From contig JAIOZL010000019.1 of NCBI GenBank assembly GCA_021740645.1, positions 18,333 to 82,332 on the forward strand: DNA of 64,000 nt, read 5' to 3'. Positions 43,943 through 53,504 of this stretch are shown in pieces (position 1 is the first letter of the stretch; the number at the start of each line of letters is the position of its first letter). This DNA is from Bacteroidales bacterium (lineage in GTDB: Bacteria; Bacteroidota; Bacteroidia; Bacteroidales; JAADJA01). A program made the position numbers and the translations under genes. Below the pieces are notes generated by a model. That model was not told where the DNA came from and did not search any database. It saw nothing but the letters and a program-made list of their open reading frames with translations.

Positions 43943-44835
43943 TACTTCTTTTCCGCTATTCTCAGTTTTGCACTTCTTGCCCGGTTATTTTCAATTATTT
44001 CTTTTTCAGAAGGTACAATTGGTTTTCGGCTCACCAATTGAAAATGTGTTTGTATATTTCCATAGAAATCTTTTTCTGCTTTTCCTTCAAAATTCCCCGA
44101 CTTAATAAAGTTCTTCACCAACCTGTCTTCCAGAGAGTGGTAAGAGATCACAACCAATCGTCCTCCACTTTTCAGCATTTCAGGTGTTTGTTTCAAAAAA
44201 TCCTCAAGCGCCCCCAATTCATCGTTAACCTCTATCCTAAGCGCCTGAAACACTTTGGCAAAAAATTTATTCTCCTGGTTTCTGGGAGCACAGGATTGAA
44301 TTATTTCCTTTAACTGGCCGGTGGTTTTGATTTCATTACCCGAACGCGCCTTTTCGATTAAAAAACTAATTTTCCCTGCATTCTTCAGATCGCCGTACCG
44401 ATAAAATATATCCCTCAGCTTATTTACCTGATAGGTGTTTACAATCCTTGAAGCCGTGAGGTCACCACGCTGATTCATCCTTAAATCCAGATCACCATCA
44501 AATCGAACAGAGAATCCACGTTCAGCCACATCAAACTGGTGGGAAGAAACACCCAGGTCAGCCAAAATACCATCTACCGGAAAGGCTTTGTACAACTTCA
44601 GAAAATTGCGCATATAGCGAAAATTCTGATTGATCAAAATCAACCTTTCGTCGTCCAGCTTATTTTCCAGAGCATCCTGATCCTGGTCAAAAGCTATCAA
44701 AGAACCATTTTTGAAATTTTTAAGGATTTGATTTGAATGGCCACCTCCGCCGTATGTTGCATCCACGTAAATACCATTTTCCCGTATGTTTAAACCTTCA
44801 ATACTTTCCTTAAGTAAAACCGGGTTATGGTACAT
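43942..44835 (-). CDS. rsmH: 16S rRNA (cytosine-1402 N4) methyltransferase
   Basis: 297 residues. Methylates C1402 in the ribosomal P site using SAM. Motifs: MYHNPVLLKESIEGL, YVDATYGGGGHSNQIL (SAM loop), DGILADLGVSSHQFD, FQALRIEVNDEL, and VISYHSLEDRLVKNF. Standard second gene of the dcw cluster (mraW). Shares one base with mraZ. Confidence 0.98.
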   Translation of the reverse strand: MYHNPVLLKESIEGLNIRENGIYVDATYGGGGHSNQILKNFKNGSLIAFDQDQDALENKLDDERLILINQNFRYMRNFLKLYKAFPVDGILADLGVSSHQFDVAERGFSVRFDGDLDLRMNQRGDLTASRIVNTYQVNKLRDIFYRYGDLKNAGKISFLIEKARSGNEIKTTGQLKEIIQSCAPRNQENKFFAKVFQALRIEVNDELGALEDFLKQTPEMLKSGGRLVVISYHSLEDRLVKNFIKSGNFEGKAEKDFYGNIQTHFQLVSRKPIVPSEKEIIENNRARSAKLRIAEKK

Positions 44836-45299
44836 TAGCCGCTGGTGTTTTGCATGTCTCCCATTACATCTTCTGCAAGTGTGCCGAAGTCAACGGAATT
44901 ATCACCCAAAACAGATTCATAACTTTGTTTGTCCCAGATTTCTATTTTATTGATCTGGGAAGTCATTACAATATCTTTTGAGATTTTTGCAAAGACCAAA
45001 AGGTCCTTTGGGATGAGAAAACGTCCGTTGTTGTCGAGTTCGACAGGCTTTACTCCTGCCATAAACTTTCTGATAAAATCCACATTTTTTTTAACAAAAC
45101 GGTTCAGTTTATCTACCCCGGTCATTTCTTCGTTCCATTCGGAGCGGGGATAAAGTTCAAGGCAATTGTAGAACACACTTTTTTTGATCACAAAACCCTC
45201 ATTCAATACGGGGCTTAATTCCTTCTTCAAACCGCCGGGAAGCATTACCCTGCCTTTGGAATCAGCTTTGCATTCGTATGTGTATGTGAGTAGTGTCAT
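44835..45299 (-). CDS. mraZ: Transcriptional regulator MraZ
   Basis: 154 residues with two SpoVT/AbrB-like half-domains, each with the conserved D-x-x-G-R: DSKGRVMLP near residue 14 and DNNGRFLIP near 88. MraZ forms ring-shaped oligomers that bind TGGGN repeats ahead of the dcw operon and usually represses it. Such boxes are present directly upstream. First gene of the cluster. Confidence 0.97.
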   Translation of the reverse strand: MTLLTYTYECKADSKGRVMLPGGLKKELSPVLNEGFVIKKSVFYNCLELYPRSEWNEEMTGVDKLNRFVKKNVDFIRKFMAGVKPVELDNNGRFLIPKDLLVFAKISKDIVMTSQINKIEIWDKQSYESVLGDNSVDFGTLAEDVMGDMQNTSG

Positions 45300-45336
45300 T
45301 CCATCAAAATTTCAAGGTGTAAATATATATCAATTT

Positions 45337-45381
45337 TCCCACAATTTACCATCTGTTAACAACTTTTCCCATTTTTTCCCA
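45337..45381 (-). promoter_or_regulatory. MraZ operator: three phased TGGGA boxes
   Basis: On the minus strand TGGGA occurs at 45377-45381, 45367-45371 and 45337-45341: intervals of exactly 10 and 30 bases, so all on one face of the helix. They lie 38-82 bases before the mraZ ATG. TGGGN repeats at 10-base spacing are the known MraZ binding pattern. A weak -7-like TATATTTA follows closer to the gene. Confidence 0.7.
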
Positions 45382-45559
45382 CCAAAGAAAAATAAAACTC
45401 TCTTTTTTCAGAAATGTTGCGTGAAAGGGGCATTTTGTTTTATTAACAATAGAAAGCTTTAGTTATAGGATCACCGGAAACTGAATTTCTATTACCGATA
45501 ACTGATTAATAATAGGAACTGTTATTAATTTTTGTAAATTGCAGCCACCAACCGCAACA

Positions 45560-47923
45560 ATGATCAAAATGAGAGGAATAATTAAAATCAGTACAGTCCT
45601 GGCGCTTGTATTATTTAGTTCGTCGCTATTTTGCCAAAACAGCCCACCAGTTGCTACCGGAGAAGAAGTTTACCCCATCTTTAATTTTGATGTCTCTCAA
45701 AATGATACTACGATAAATGTCAACCTGCTTTTAAATGATTTCGACCCGGAAGGTAATCCTATTGAAATTGCGGAGATCAGGAATAGAACTGGTCAGGAAT
45801 TTGCACAATTCACATTTTCTGACAGCACAATTTCACTTACCATGAGCCAAACCAAAATTATTGAACAAGCTTATGATTACAGGGTAAGAGAAAAAGATGA
45901 TACCCTAGCTGTCTCAAACTGGGCAACACTTATTTTTAATCCGGTTTTTGGGCCTGATTATCCTGTAGCGCGTAACGATACCATTACGATTTACCCTGTT
46001 AGCAACGGGTACATAAATGTGTTAAAAAACGACTTCCATCCACTTGGAGACTCCTTATTTATTGAAACCTCCTTAAATTCATCAGACAGTTCAGTCTTAT
46101 TTCATTTTCCGTATTATAATGATGATTCGGTATATTATTACCACTATTTCCTGACTGATACATCCCCTTGGAACGCTCGCTTCGACCAGGGTAGAATATA
46201 CATAAAGATTGAAAAGAATGAATGGTATGACTCCCTCGATATAAATAACATTAATGCCAGGTTTAACTGTATAAATAATAATTTTTGGGATCTGGATGAT
46301 TACTCCCATTTCAAAGTACCTAATGGTTCCAACATCAGGAGTTTATTTTGCCAGACTCTATGGATCGGAGGATTGGATGATAATGATAATTTACACCTGG
46401 CTGGTGATCGCTACCGACAAGTGGGTGCTGATTATTGGTATGGGCCAATTTCCTCTGGTTATGATTCAATCTACGACTCAAAATGGTATCACGTCTGGAA
46501 ATTGAACCGGAGTGAAATAGAATACCATAAATCGCATTGGTGGGAAGCAGGATATTTACCTCTTGAAGATATTTTAACCTGGCCGGGTAATGGTCATACT
46601 GACTTGGGCCAATCAGATCAAATTGCCCCTTTTGAAGATAATAATAACAACGGCATATATGAGCCAATGCATGGAGACGCCCCAATTATAAAAGGGGACC
46701 AGGCCTTGTTTTTCGTATTTAATGACGCAAAAGATTCACACACGGAAACAGAGGGAGTTCCTTTAGGTATTGAAGTTCATGCAATGGCTTATGCCTTTGA
46801 TGCACCTGAAGATTCAACATTATGGAATACGGTGTTTTTTCATTATGACATTATAAATAGATCGGACACAAACTATCATGATATGTACCTGGGTTTGTTT
46901 ACTGATACTGATCTAGGTTATAGCTGGGATGATCGGATAGAGAGTGATGTGGCGAATGGAATGTATTTCACTTACAATGGAACTGAATATGACGAAGGTG
47001 GTTTTGAAAATCCCGGATATGGTGAACACCCACCTGCTATGGGAATTCAAATTTTAGGTGGCCCATTTTTGGATGATGATGGAATTGATAATCCTAAGTA
47101 TGATTTACAAGGAAACCAGATAGTGGATGAAAGTATTAACGGAATGAATTTCAGCGATGGAATAATTGATAACGAACGAATGGGAATGACAAATTTTGTA
47201 TATTTTAGTGGTGGAGGTGGTGCCTGGATGGGAGATCCTGATGAAGCTCCAGAATATTATGATATGATGCAGGCAATTTGGCCTGATGAAACAAAAATGC
47301 AGTATGGAGGATATGGCCATGCAACTGCATTAGCAGAAGGGCCAGATGCCAATTTTATGTGGCCTCGTGATACCGATCCATGGAATTGGGGGACTTACGG
47401 GCTATGGCCAAACGGAGGCTGGAACCAAAATAATTATTACTGGACAGAAGAAGTTATGGGAGCCATCCCAAATGACCGGAAGGGTGTTGGAAGTTCGGGG
47501 CCATTTATTTTTAATTCAGGTCAGGGGCATTCACTTGATGTAGCCTTAATTTGGGCCCGTGATTATGATGGCACCGCCTGGTCTTCAGCTGAATTGCTGA
47601 AAGAGCGGGCAGCCGGTTTAAAAGATTTGTTCCAGAACAATCCGGGATTATTTATGAGAAGCAAACTAGCTGATGATACACATCCTTTGTTTAAAATATA
47701 CCCCAACCCAACTACTAATAAAGTTTGCATTAGCATTCCTGGTAATAATACTACATGTGTTTACTGCATCTATGATATTTTAGGGAATAAACTACTTGAA
47801 GGGAAAATTTCTAAACCAGCAGTTGAATCAATGATTGATATAAGTCGACTAAATAAAGGCAACTATATACTTAAGATTGTAAACGATAACGGAGTTTTCT
47901 CCCAAAAGATAATAAAGTATTAA
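45560..47923 (+). CDS. T9SS-sorted secreted protein with N-terminal Ig/cadherin-like repeats
   Basis: 787 residues from the ATG at 45560; the open frame runs seven codons further to a TTG that I reject because a signal peptide (MIKMRGIIKIS..., cleavage near LFCQ) begins here. Residues ~40-210 show two or three 'ARNDTITIYPVSNGYINVLKND'-like segments, typical of cadherin/Ig-fold repeats. The large middle part (WIGGLDDNDNLHLAGDRYR, ADYWYGP, EDNNNNGIYEP, GDAPIIKGDQALFFVFND) matches a widely distributed Bacteroidota secreted-protein type of unknown function. The end is a T9SS sorting domain (IYPNPTTNK to SQKIIKY). Followed after 8 bases by another T9SS gene. Confidence 0.8.
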   Translation: MIKMRGIIKISTVLALVLFSSSLFCQNSPPVATGEEVYPIFNFDVSQNDTTINVNLLLNDFDPEGNPIEIAEIRNRTGQEFAQFTFSDSTISLTMSQTKIIEQAYDYRVREKDDTLAVSNWATLIFNPVFGPDYPVARNDTITIYPVSNGYINVLKNDFHPLGDSLFIETSLNSSDSSVLFHFPYYNDDSVYYYHYFLTDTSPWNARFDQGRIYIKIEKNEWYDSLDINNINARFNCINNNFWDLDDYSHFKVPNGSNIRSLFCQTLWIGGLDDNDNLHLAGDRYRQVGADYWYGPISSGYDSIYDSKWYHVWKLNRSEIEYHKSHWWEAGYLPLEDILTWPGNGHTDLGQSDQIAPFEDNNNNGIYEPMHGDAPIIKGDQALFFVFNDAKDSHTETEGVPLGIEVHAMAYAFDAPEDSTLWNTVFFHYDIINRSDTNYHDMYLGLFTDTDLGYSWDDRIESDVANGMYFTYNGTEYDEGGFENPGYGEHPPAMGIQILGGPFLDDDGIDNPKYDLQGNQIVDESINGMNFSDGIIDNERMGMTNFVYFSGGGGAWMGDPDEAPEYYDMMQAIWPDETKMQYGGYGHATALAEGPDANFMWPRDTDPWNWGTYGLWPNGGWNQNNYYWTEEVMGAIPNDRKGVGSSGPFIFNSGQGHSLDVALIWARDYDGTAWSSAELLKERAAGLKDLFQNNPGLFMRSKLADDTHPLFKIYPNPTTNKVCISIPGNNTTCVYCIYDILGNKLLEGKISKPAVESMIDISRLNKGNYILKIVNDNGVFSQKIIKY

Positions 47924-47931
47924 TAGTAAAG

Positions 47932-50517
47932 ATGAAAAACGTGAAAACTTATATTTTCCCCGGAATAGCGCTAATTTTTTGCAGCATTTTTTTTTACTCC
48001 ACACTCTCAGGCCAGTCACAATGGTATCAAACTAACCCAAGCCCCCCCTTAGTAGATTTTACTGACATCCAATTCGTATCGGATCAAAGCGGCTGGGTGG
48101 TTGGTGAAAATGGTACCCTTTTACGCACGACAAATGCCGGTTTAAATTGGGAGCAGCATTATTTATATTCCGACCAGGATTTATTTTCAGTACATTTCCT
48201 GGACGAAATGACAGGATGGGTAGGAGGTAAGTATTACAGCTTGTATAAAACGAATAATGGAGGAACAATTTGGGAAAAAGTTACCACAAATCTTTACAAA
48301 ATTTCCCATTTGCAATTTATTAATGAAGCAATCGGATGGGCCACATATAATAATAAAATATACAAAACAATAAATGGAGGCTGGAATTTTGAGCTTTGTT
48401 CTGATGCTTTGGAGGGGGATGCTATCAATTTGGTTTTCACTTCCGAAAATTATGGTTTTGCCATCTCCGAACTGAGCGAATTTATTAGGACTATCGATGG
48501 CGGTGAAAATTGGGAAGTACAGGAGTTCTATTCTGCCTATTCTGTTAATGATCTTTATTTCTTGAATGATAATGAGGGCTGGGTATCAACATCTGATGGA
48601 AGAATATTTAAAACCACTGACTTTGGCGCTACTTGGGAAACATTATACGTGAATACAACTGAAGAAATCCGGAATATTCATTTTTACACCAGTGAACACG
48701 GAATAGCCATCACCAGAAACTCATGCCACCATACATATAACGGCGGTGAAACCTGGTCCGCGATTCCTTTTTCAGGAAATTATTATGCCCATGTTGATGG
48801 ATTCACCGATAATGGCATAATAGCCTTAATAGCTGAAGATGATGGATCGGCACTGATATCAGCTGATTACGGAAATTCATGGACTTTAAATAATTCTTCA
48901 ACCCTACTTGATCTATTCACCATTGGTCAGGCTTCGGACCAGCGGCTGGTAGTGGCAGGGGAGAATGGGGTTATTATTTGTAGTGAGGACATGGGCTTAA
49001 GTTGGCAAGGTCAAAATTCAAACACAACCAAAGATATTCTGGATGTTTGTTTCTCCTCAGAAAATAAGGGATGGGCTGTTGGAAACCAGGTCCTTTTGTA
49101 TACAAATGATGGGGGTGACAATTGGGAAGAAAAAGATGTATTCACCTTTTATATTATGAGGTCTGTTTTTTCGATTAATGATGATATTATTTATTGCTCT
49201 GGGGATAATGGCCGTGTATACAAGACCGTTGATGGAGGTGAAAACTGGGTAGAAATTTACCCGCAGGTGTGGGAAGTTTTCAATGATATTTACTTTTTGG
49301 ATGAAAATACCGGATTTATTGCCGGTGAAGGTGGAAAATGTTTAAAAACAACGAATGGTGGCAGTTCCTGGATTAACATTGAAACCAATCTATTTACCGA
49401 AATTTATTGTGTTTATTTTAAGGATTCAATTTGGGGGTGGCTTGGTTCAGCAAATGGACTTTTTTACACGAATGATGGGGGTAATTCCTGGCAGGAATCA
49501 CTTCTAAATAATCAAAGCCTGGGCCCCATCAGAAATTTTCAGTATATTAATGACACGAACCTTTGGGTTAGCAAGCAATCTCAACTCCTACATTCGATGG
49601 ATGGAGGAATAAGCTGGACTAAGTGCCTCGAAATTACAAATGATTATATTTATGATATGATTTTTATAGAGGATGATTTTGGAATAGCTGTGGGTAGAGA
49701 TGGGATAATTTTAAAAACAGAAGACCTTTCCTATTTGGCCCCAGGGATCATTACCGAAATCGATGATACTATTGCATGTGCTGATAATTCATTTTTTGTT
49801 TCTGCCAATGCCATAGGTAACGACTTACATTATCAATGGTATCAATCCGATTCGCCGCTACCAAATACCGATACTTCAAAATTAGTTTTTGCAAACATCC
49901 ATCCTGAAAATGGAGGATTTTATCGTTATGAAGTTTTTAACGAAGCAGGCATCCAGCGGAGCGGGGTATTTTCAATTACTGTTAAAACAGCTGCGGTTGT
50001 TCTAGCATCACCACCTGATTCTACTATTTTTGAAACCGACACAATTCAATTTCAATTAGCAGTTACCGGCGCTCTCCCCATCTTATACCAATGGCAAAAA
50101 AATGGAGAAGATATTCCCGGGGCGAATTATAATGTATACCCGATTTATGGCGTGCAATTAAGTGATTCGGGCTATTACCAATGCATTGTTTGGAATGAAT
50201 GTAACATTGATACGACAGATGCAGCCTATCTCACAGTGCTGCCGGCATCGGCCATTAATGAAAAAAAGTTTGACTTTCAGCTAAAAGTAAGCCCAAATCC
50301 AGTTCTTTCGTTTTGCAGAGTTGAATTTGATCAGCTTATTAAAACGGGGGCTTATTCTATATTTTCATTAAAGGGTGAAAAAGTCAAGCATGGGTCGATT
50401 AGCCATACGAGTTTATTTGAAATTGATGTCTCATTGTTAAAGCCAGGAATTTATCTTCTTGCTATTAATAATGGGGATTGTTGGAAATCAACAAAGTTTT
50501 TAAAAATAATGGAATAG
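47932..50517 (+). CDS. T9SS surface protein with Ycf48/BNR-like repeats and Ig-like domains
   Basis: 861 residues; signal peptide cleaved near LSGQ. From ~35 to ~600 the protein consists of about twelve repeats of ~45 residues of the form 'GWVVGENGTLLRTTNAGLNWE', with the TxDGGxNW Asp-box, as in Ycf48-like propellers (here probably two). Residues ~605-690 and ~695-775 look like Ig-like folds (HYQWYQSDSPL, YQWQKNGEDIPGANYN, SGYYQCIVWNEC), then a T9SS sorting domain (VSPNPVLSFC to TKFLKIME). Probably cotranscribed with the gene before it. No enzymatic residues recognised. Confidence 0.82.
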   Translation: MKNVKTYIFPGIALIFCSIFFYSTLSGQSQWYQTNPSPPLVDFTDIQFVSDQSGWVVGENGTLLRTTNAGLNWEQHYLYSDQDLFSVHFLDEMTGWVGGKYYSLYKTNNGGTIWEKVTTNLYKISHLQFINEAIGWATYNNKIYKTINGGWNFELCSDALEGDAINLVFTSENYGFAISELSEFIRTIDGGENWEVQEFYSAYSVNDLYFLNDNEGWVSTSDGRIFKTTDFGATWETLYVNTTEEIRNIHFYTSEHGIAITRNSCHHTYNGGETWSAIPFSGNYYAHVDGFTDNGIIALIAEDDGSALISADYGNSWTLNNSSTLLDLFTIGQASDQRLVVAGENGVIICSEDMGLSWQGQNSNTTKDILDVCFSSENKGWAVGNQVLLYTNDGGDNWEEKDVFTFYIMRSVFSINDDIIYCSGDNGRVYKTVDGGENWVEIYPQVWEVFNDIYFLDENTGFIAGEGGKCLKTTNGGSSWINIETNLFTEIYCVYFKDSIWGWLGSANGLFYTNDGGNSWQESLLNNQSLGPIRNFQYINDTNLWVSKQSQLLHSMDGGISWTKCLEITNDYIYDMIFIEDDFGIAVGRDGIILKTEDLSYLAPGIITEIDDTIACADNSFFVSANAIGNDLHYQWYQSDSPLPNTDTSKLVFANIHPENGGFYRYEVFNEAGIQRSGVFSITVKTAAVVLASPPDSTIFETDTIQFQLAVTGALPILYQWQKNGEDIPGANYNVYPIYGVQLSDSGYYQCIVWNECNIDTTDAAYLTVLPASAINEKKFDFQLKVSPNPVLSFCRVEFDQLIKTGAYSIFSLKGEKVKHGSISHTSLFEIDVSLLKPGIYLLAINNGDCWKSTKFLKIME

Positions 50518-50615
50518 TGCCAATTTTTAAGAATCTATTTTACTAGTCTTATTCTGATTATTCTTTTATTATTTCCTTTCGAAAGATAGCACGTTTATTA
50601 TTTCGTAATAATCTG

Positions 50616-50623
50616 TAATTTTG
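50616..50623 (+). promoter_or_regulatory. Promoter -7 element of the aminolipid acyltransferase pair
   Basis: TAATTTTG is an exact TAnnTTTG match 23 bases before the ATG at 50647. Confidence 0.6.
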
Positions 50624-50646
50624 CTATACAATATATTAAAGGTAGC

Positions 50647-51510
50647 ATGTCGGATATTCAAATCACGGAACGGACAATAAACATCGAAAAAGTTTTTAGG
50701 GATAAAGGCCCAAAAACGGCAAAGTTTATTCCGGGATTTTTATTTACATTCCTTCGACGGATTATCCATGAAAAAGAGATCAATAGCTTTCTATATCAAA
50801 ACAAGGAGAAATATGGATTAGATTTTGTTGATTCTCTTATACTAAATTTTGGAGCAAAAATAAGTGTAGATGGACAGGAGAATATCCCCCCTGACAGACG
50901 CAGCATAATAGCCGCAAACCACCCCTTAGGCGGGCTTGATGGCGTTGCTCTTATGCATGTTGTGGGTAAAGTTAATACGGAAATTGTTTTCCCGGTAAAT
51001 GATATTTTAATGTTTCTCCCCAACCTGCAACCCTTGTTTATCCCCGTAAATAAGCATGGCAGTAACCAGGACAATTTTCAGATCATTCATGAAACATTTG
51101 AGTCTGAAAAATTGATGTTGTATTTTCCGGCAGGTTTGGTATCAAGGAAGCAAAATGGAAAAATTGAAGACCTTGAATGGAAAAAAACCTTTATATCAAA
51201 AGCCAAAAAATATAAACGTGATATTATCCCTACCTATATTGATGGGCGGAATTCTAACTTTTTTTACAACCTGGCCTCATTGCGTAAGAAACTTTCAATT
51301 AAAGCAAATATTGAAATGCTGTTTTTACCCAATGAAATGTTTCATCAGAAAAATAAAAATATCAACATAAAATTTGGGCCAACCATTCCTTATACTACAT
51401 TTGATAAAAGATACAATTTTGATGAATGGGCATCTAAAGTTAAAAGATATGTTTATGCTATGGGAAAAGGATTGGATGAACCCTTTAATCCGGATAAAAA
51501 TTACGAATAA
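50647..51510 (+). CDS. PlsC-type O-acyltransferase, GlsA/OlsA-like
   Basis: 287 residues, no signal peptide. It has the acyltransferase block-I analogue AANHPLGGLDGVAL (the NHxxGGxD form of HX4D), a block-III-like YFPAGLVSRKQNGKIEDLEW, and IIPTYIDGRNSNFFYNL. This HPLGG form is the one found in Bacteroidota proteins that O-acylate N-acyl-amino acids (GlsA, making glycine lipids) or lyso-ornithine lipid (OlsA). The next gene is the matching N-acyltransferase, 11 bases away, which supports this over a plain phospholipid role. Amino acid substrate cannot be told from sequence. Confidence 0.82.
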   Translation: MSDIQITERTINIEKVFRDKGPKTAKFIPGFLFTFLRRIIHEKEINSFLYQNKEKYGLDFVDSLILNFGAKISVDGQENIPPDRRSIIAANHPLGGLDGVALMHVVGKVNTEIVFPVNDILMFLPNLQPLFIPVNKHGSNQDNFQIIHETFESEKLMLYFPAGLVSRKQNGKIEDLEWKKTFISKAKKYKRDIIPTYIDGRNSNFFYNLASLRKKLSIKANIEMLFLPNEMFHQKNKNINIKFGPTIPYTTFDKRYNFDEWASKVKRYVYAMGKGLDEPFNPDKNYE

Positions 51511-51521
51511 AACCATATTGT

Positions 51522-52460
51522 ATGGAAACCATTATATCTCCTGTTGACAGGACCTTATTAGAAAAAGAATTAACAAAAGAACTGTTTGTTCGGGATACGA
51601 ACAACGGCCATAATCAAATCTACATTTTTACCCATGATCAGGCACCAAACCTTATGCGTGAGTTAGGCCGACTGAGGGAATACACTTTTCGTGAAGCAAG
51701 CGGAGGTACTGGCAAATGTTGCGATATAGATGAATATGATACAGCAGAAGTCCCTTTCCGGCAGCTGATCGTATGGAGTCCGGATGATAAAGAGATAGTA
51801 GGTGGCTACCGCTTTATTTTTGGTAAAGATGTTTTACCAAATAAAGATGGGCATCCCGACAGCCCAACAGCAAGGCTGTTTAAATTCAGTGAAAAATACA
51901 TAAAGGAATATTGGCCCGAGACCTTTGAATTGGGCCGATCGTTTGTACAACCCATGTACCAGCCCACAATTAACCTTAGGAAAGGAATGTATTCACTGGA
52001 TAATTTGTGGGATGGCCTTGGCGCTATTACGATCTTAAACCCAGAGGTGAAATATTTTTTCGGTAAAATAACGATGTATCCCAGTTATGATAGTTTTGCC
52101 CGTGACATGATACTGTATTTTATGCTTAAATATTTCCCTGATAAAGAAAACCTTGTCAAGCCGCGTGATCCATTGATTTTACAAACAAGGGAAAAAATAT
52201 TAAAAAGTATCTTTTCGGGAGTGAACTACGATGAAGATTATAAAATACTTGTACAGAAAGTCAGGAGGTTAAACGAAGGAATACCTCCCCTTGTGAATGC
52301 ATACATGAACCTGTCAGGATCAATGCGTACTTTTGGAACAGCAATAAATGATCATTTTGGAATGGTAGAGGAAACAGCCATCATGGTAACCATAGCAGAT
52401 ATTTACGACTATAAGAAAGACCGACACATTTCATCATTTAAAAATGGTTCAAAGGTTTGA
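51522..52460 (+). CDS. GNAT-fold N-acyltransferase, GlsB/OlsB-like
   Basis: 312 residues. The first ~200 residues match the acyl-ACP-dependent N-acyltransferase family: RELGRLREYTFREASGGTGK, DIDEYDT, IVGGYRFIFG, FELGRSFVQPMYQ and LWDGLGAITI, with the ELGRS motif diagnostic. The family puts a 3-hydroxyacyl chain on the amino group of glycine or ornithine; the C-terminal ~110 residues extend beyond the minimal domain, as in other Bacteroidota GlsB-type proteins. Paired with the O-acyltransferase upstream, it would give membrane glycine or ornithine lipids. Confidence 0.82.
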   Translation: METIISPVDRTLLEKELTKELFVRDTNNGHNQIYIFTHDQAPNLMRELGRLREYTFREASGGTGKCCDIDEYDTAEVPFRQLIVWSPDDKEIVGGYRFIFGKDVLPNKDGHPDSPTARLFKFSEKYIKEYWPETFELGRSFVQPMYQPTINLRKGMYSLDNLWDGLGAITILNPEVKYFFGKITMYPSYDSFARDMILYFMLKYFPDKENLVKPRDPLILQTREKILKSIFSGVNYDEDYKILVQKVRRLNEGIPPLVNAYMNLSGSMRTFGTAINDHFGMVEETAIMVTIADIYDYKKDRHISSFKNGSKV

Positions 52461-52472
52461 GCCCTCCAAGGT

Positions 52473-53084
52473 ATGCAAATCCTAAATGCTAAATTCGTAA
52501 AAAGTAGCCCAAACCATACTTTATGTCCAGAGGGAAACCTGCCTGAATATGCATTTATCGGAAGGTCTAATGTGGGGAAATCATCCCTGATCAATGCTTT
52601 GGTCGATCGGAAAAATTTAGCCAAGACCTCTAATACACCTGGCAAAACACAATTAATAAATCACTTTATCATTAATGACGAATGGCATCTGGTAGACTTA
52701 CCAGGATATGGTTTTGCTAAAATTTCAAAAAAAACAAGAGCGGCCTGGGAAAAGATGATCTATAACTACCTTACCCACAGGGAGCAGCTTGTGAATACCT
52801 TCATATTAATAGATTCGCGACATGCTCCCCTCGAAATTGACCTGGACCTGATAGCATGGTTTGGGAAAAAACAAAGGCCATTTTCTTTAATTTTTACTAA
52901 AACAGATAAATTATCAAAATCAAAACTGGCCCATAATCTTAAAGCTTACCGCGAAGAATTAAATAATATGTGGGATGAAATACCGCTATCCATAATAACA
53001 TCTGCAAAAAGTAAACGGGGAAGAGAGGACCTGTTATCCTTTATTGAAGAAATGAATAATTCCTTTAAAATTACTCCTGAATAG
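52473..53084 (+). CDS. engB: Ribosome-biogenesis GTPase EngB/YsxC
   Basis: 203 residues. G1 motif GRSNVGKSSLINAL near residue 27, G2 SNTPGKTQLIN, G3 DLPGYGFAK, G4 TKTDK and the C-terminal SAKSKRGREDLL (G5 region). A single-domain TrmE-Era-type GTPase needed for 50S subunit assembly. It follows the lipid genes by 12 bases and probably shares their transcript. The last 14 bases overlap the end of the NifX-like gene on the other strand. Confidence 0.96.
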   Translation: MQILNAKFVKSSPNHTLCPEGNLPEYAFIGRSNVGKSSLINALVDRKNLAKTSNTPGKTQLINHFIINDEWHLVDLPGYGFAKISKKTRAAWEKMIYNYLTHREQLVNTFILIDSRHAPLEIDLDLIAWFGKKQRPFSLIFTKTDKLSKSKLAHNLKAYREELNNMWDEIPLSIITSAKSKRGREDLLSFIEEMNNSFKITPE

Positions 53085-53409
53085 TATTTGAATGTAAAAT
53101 CATCTTACTATCAATGTAAGCCTTTACCAGTTTTTCAGGTGAATCCTCAGGCACACCCCAAATAACCTCAACTTTTTGAGCTGCCAGATGATCAATCGAT
53201 TGCTGGCTAATACCACTGGCAAGCACATGGGTAACATTTTGATTACTTAACCAAAGGGAGGTTTCCCGCTCATCAAGCATCGGAACCCTTAGGGTTTCAA
53301 TTGTGTCAATAACATGGTTTTTAACATTTATTAGACAAAACTCATGGGCACGATTAAAGTGTCCTGCCACGGTTCCATACTTCAGTGGTATAGCAAATAT
53401 GCAGATCAT
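53071..53409 (-). CDS. NifX/NifB-type (dinitrogenase Fe-Mo cofactor biosynthesis) small protein
   Basis: 112 residues. Pattern of the NifX/MTH1175 family: an N-terminal strand ICIFAIPLKYGTVAGHFNRAHEFCLINV (the GxVxxHF signature), VTHVLASGISQQSIDHL and KVEVIWGVPEDSPEKLVKAYI. Family members bind iron-sulfur or Fe-Mo clusters; the stand-alone forms in non-diazotrophs have unclear roles. No nif genes are nearby. Divergent from the cupin gene. Confidence 0.85.
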   Translation of the reverse strand: MICIFAIPLKYGTVAGHFNRAHEFCLINVKNHVIDTIETLRVPMLDERETSLWLSNQNVTHVLASGISQQSIDHLAAQKVEVIWGVPEDSPEKLVKAYIDSKMILHSNTIQE

Positions 53410-53504
53410 TTGTTTCCATTTTATATCGCAAAGCTATGAAACCGAATTGCCTTTGCCAAGTTTTTATTAAAAATTGTAATTTTACCCTGTTAATTAAAAG
53501 GATC

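Noticed and set aside
45539..45559. TTG start seven codons upstream in the T9SS gene at 45560
   Set aside because: The ATG at 45560 directly precedes the signal peptide, and the TTG falls in the likely promoter or leader.
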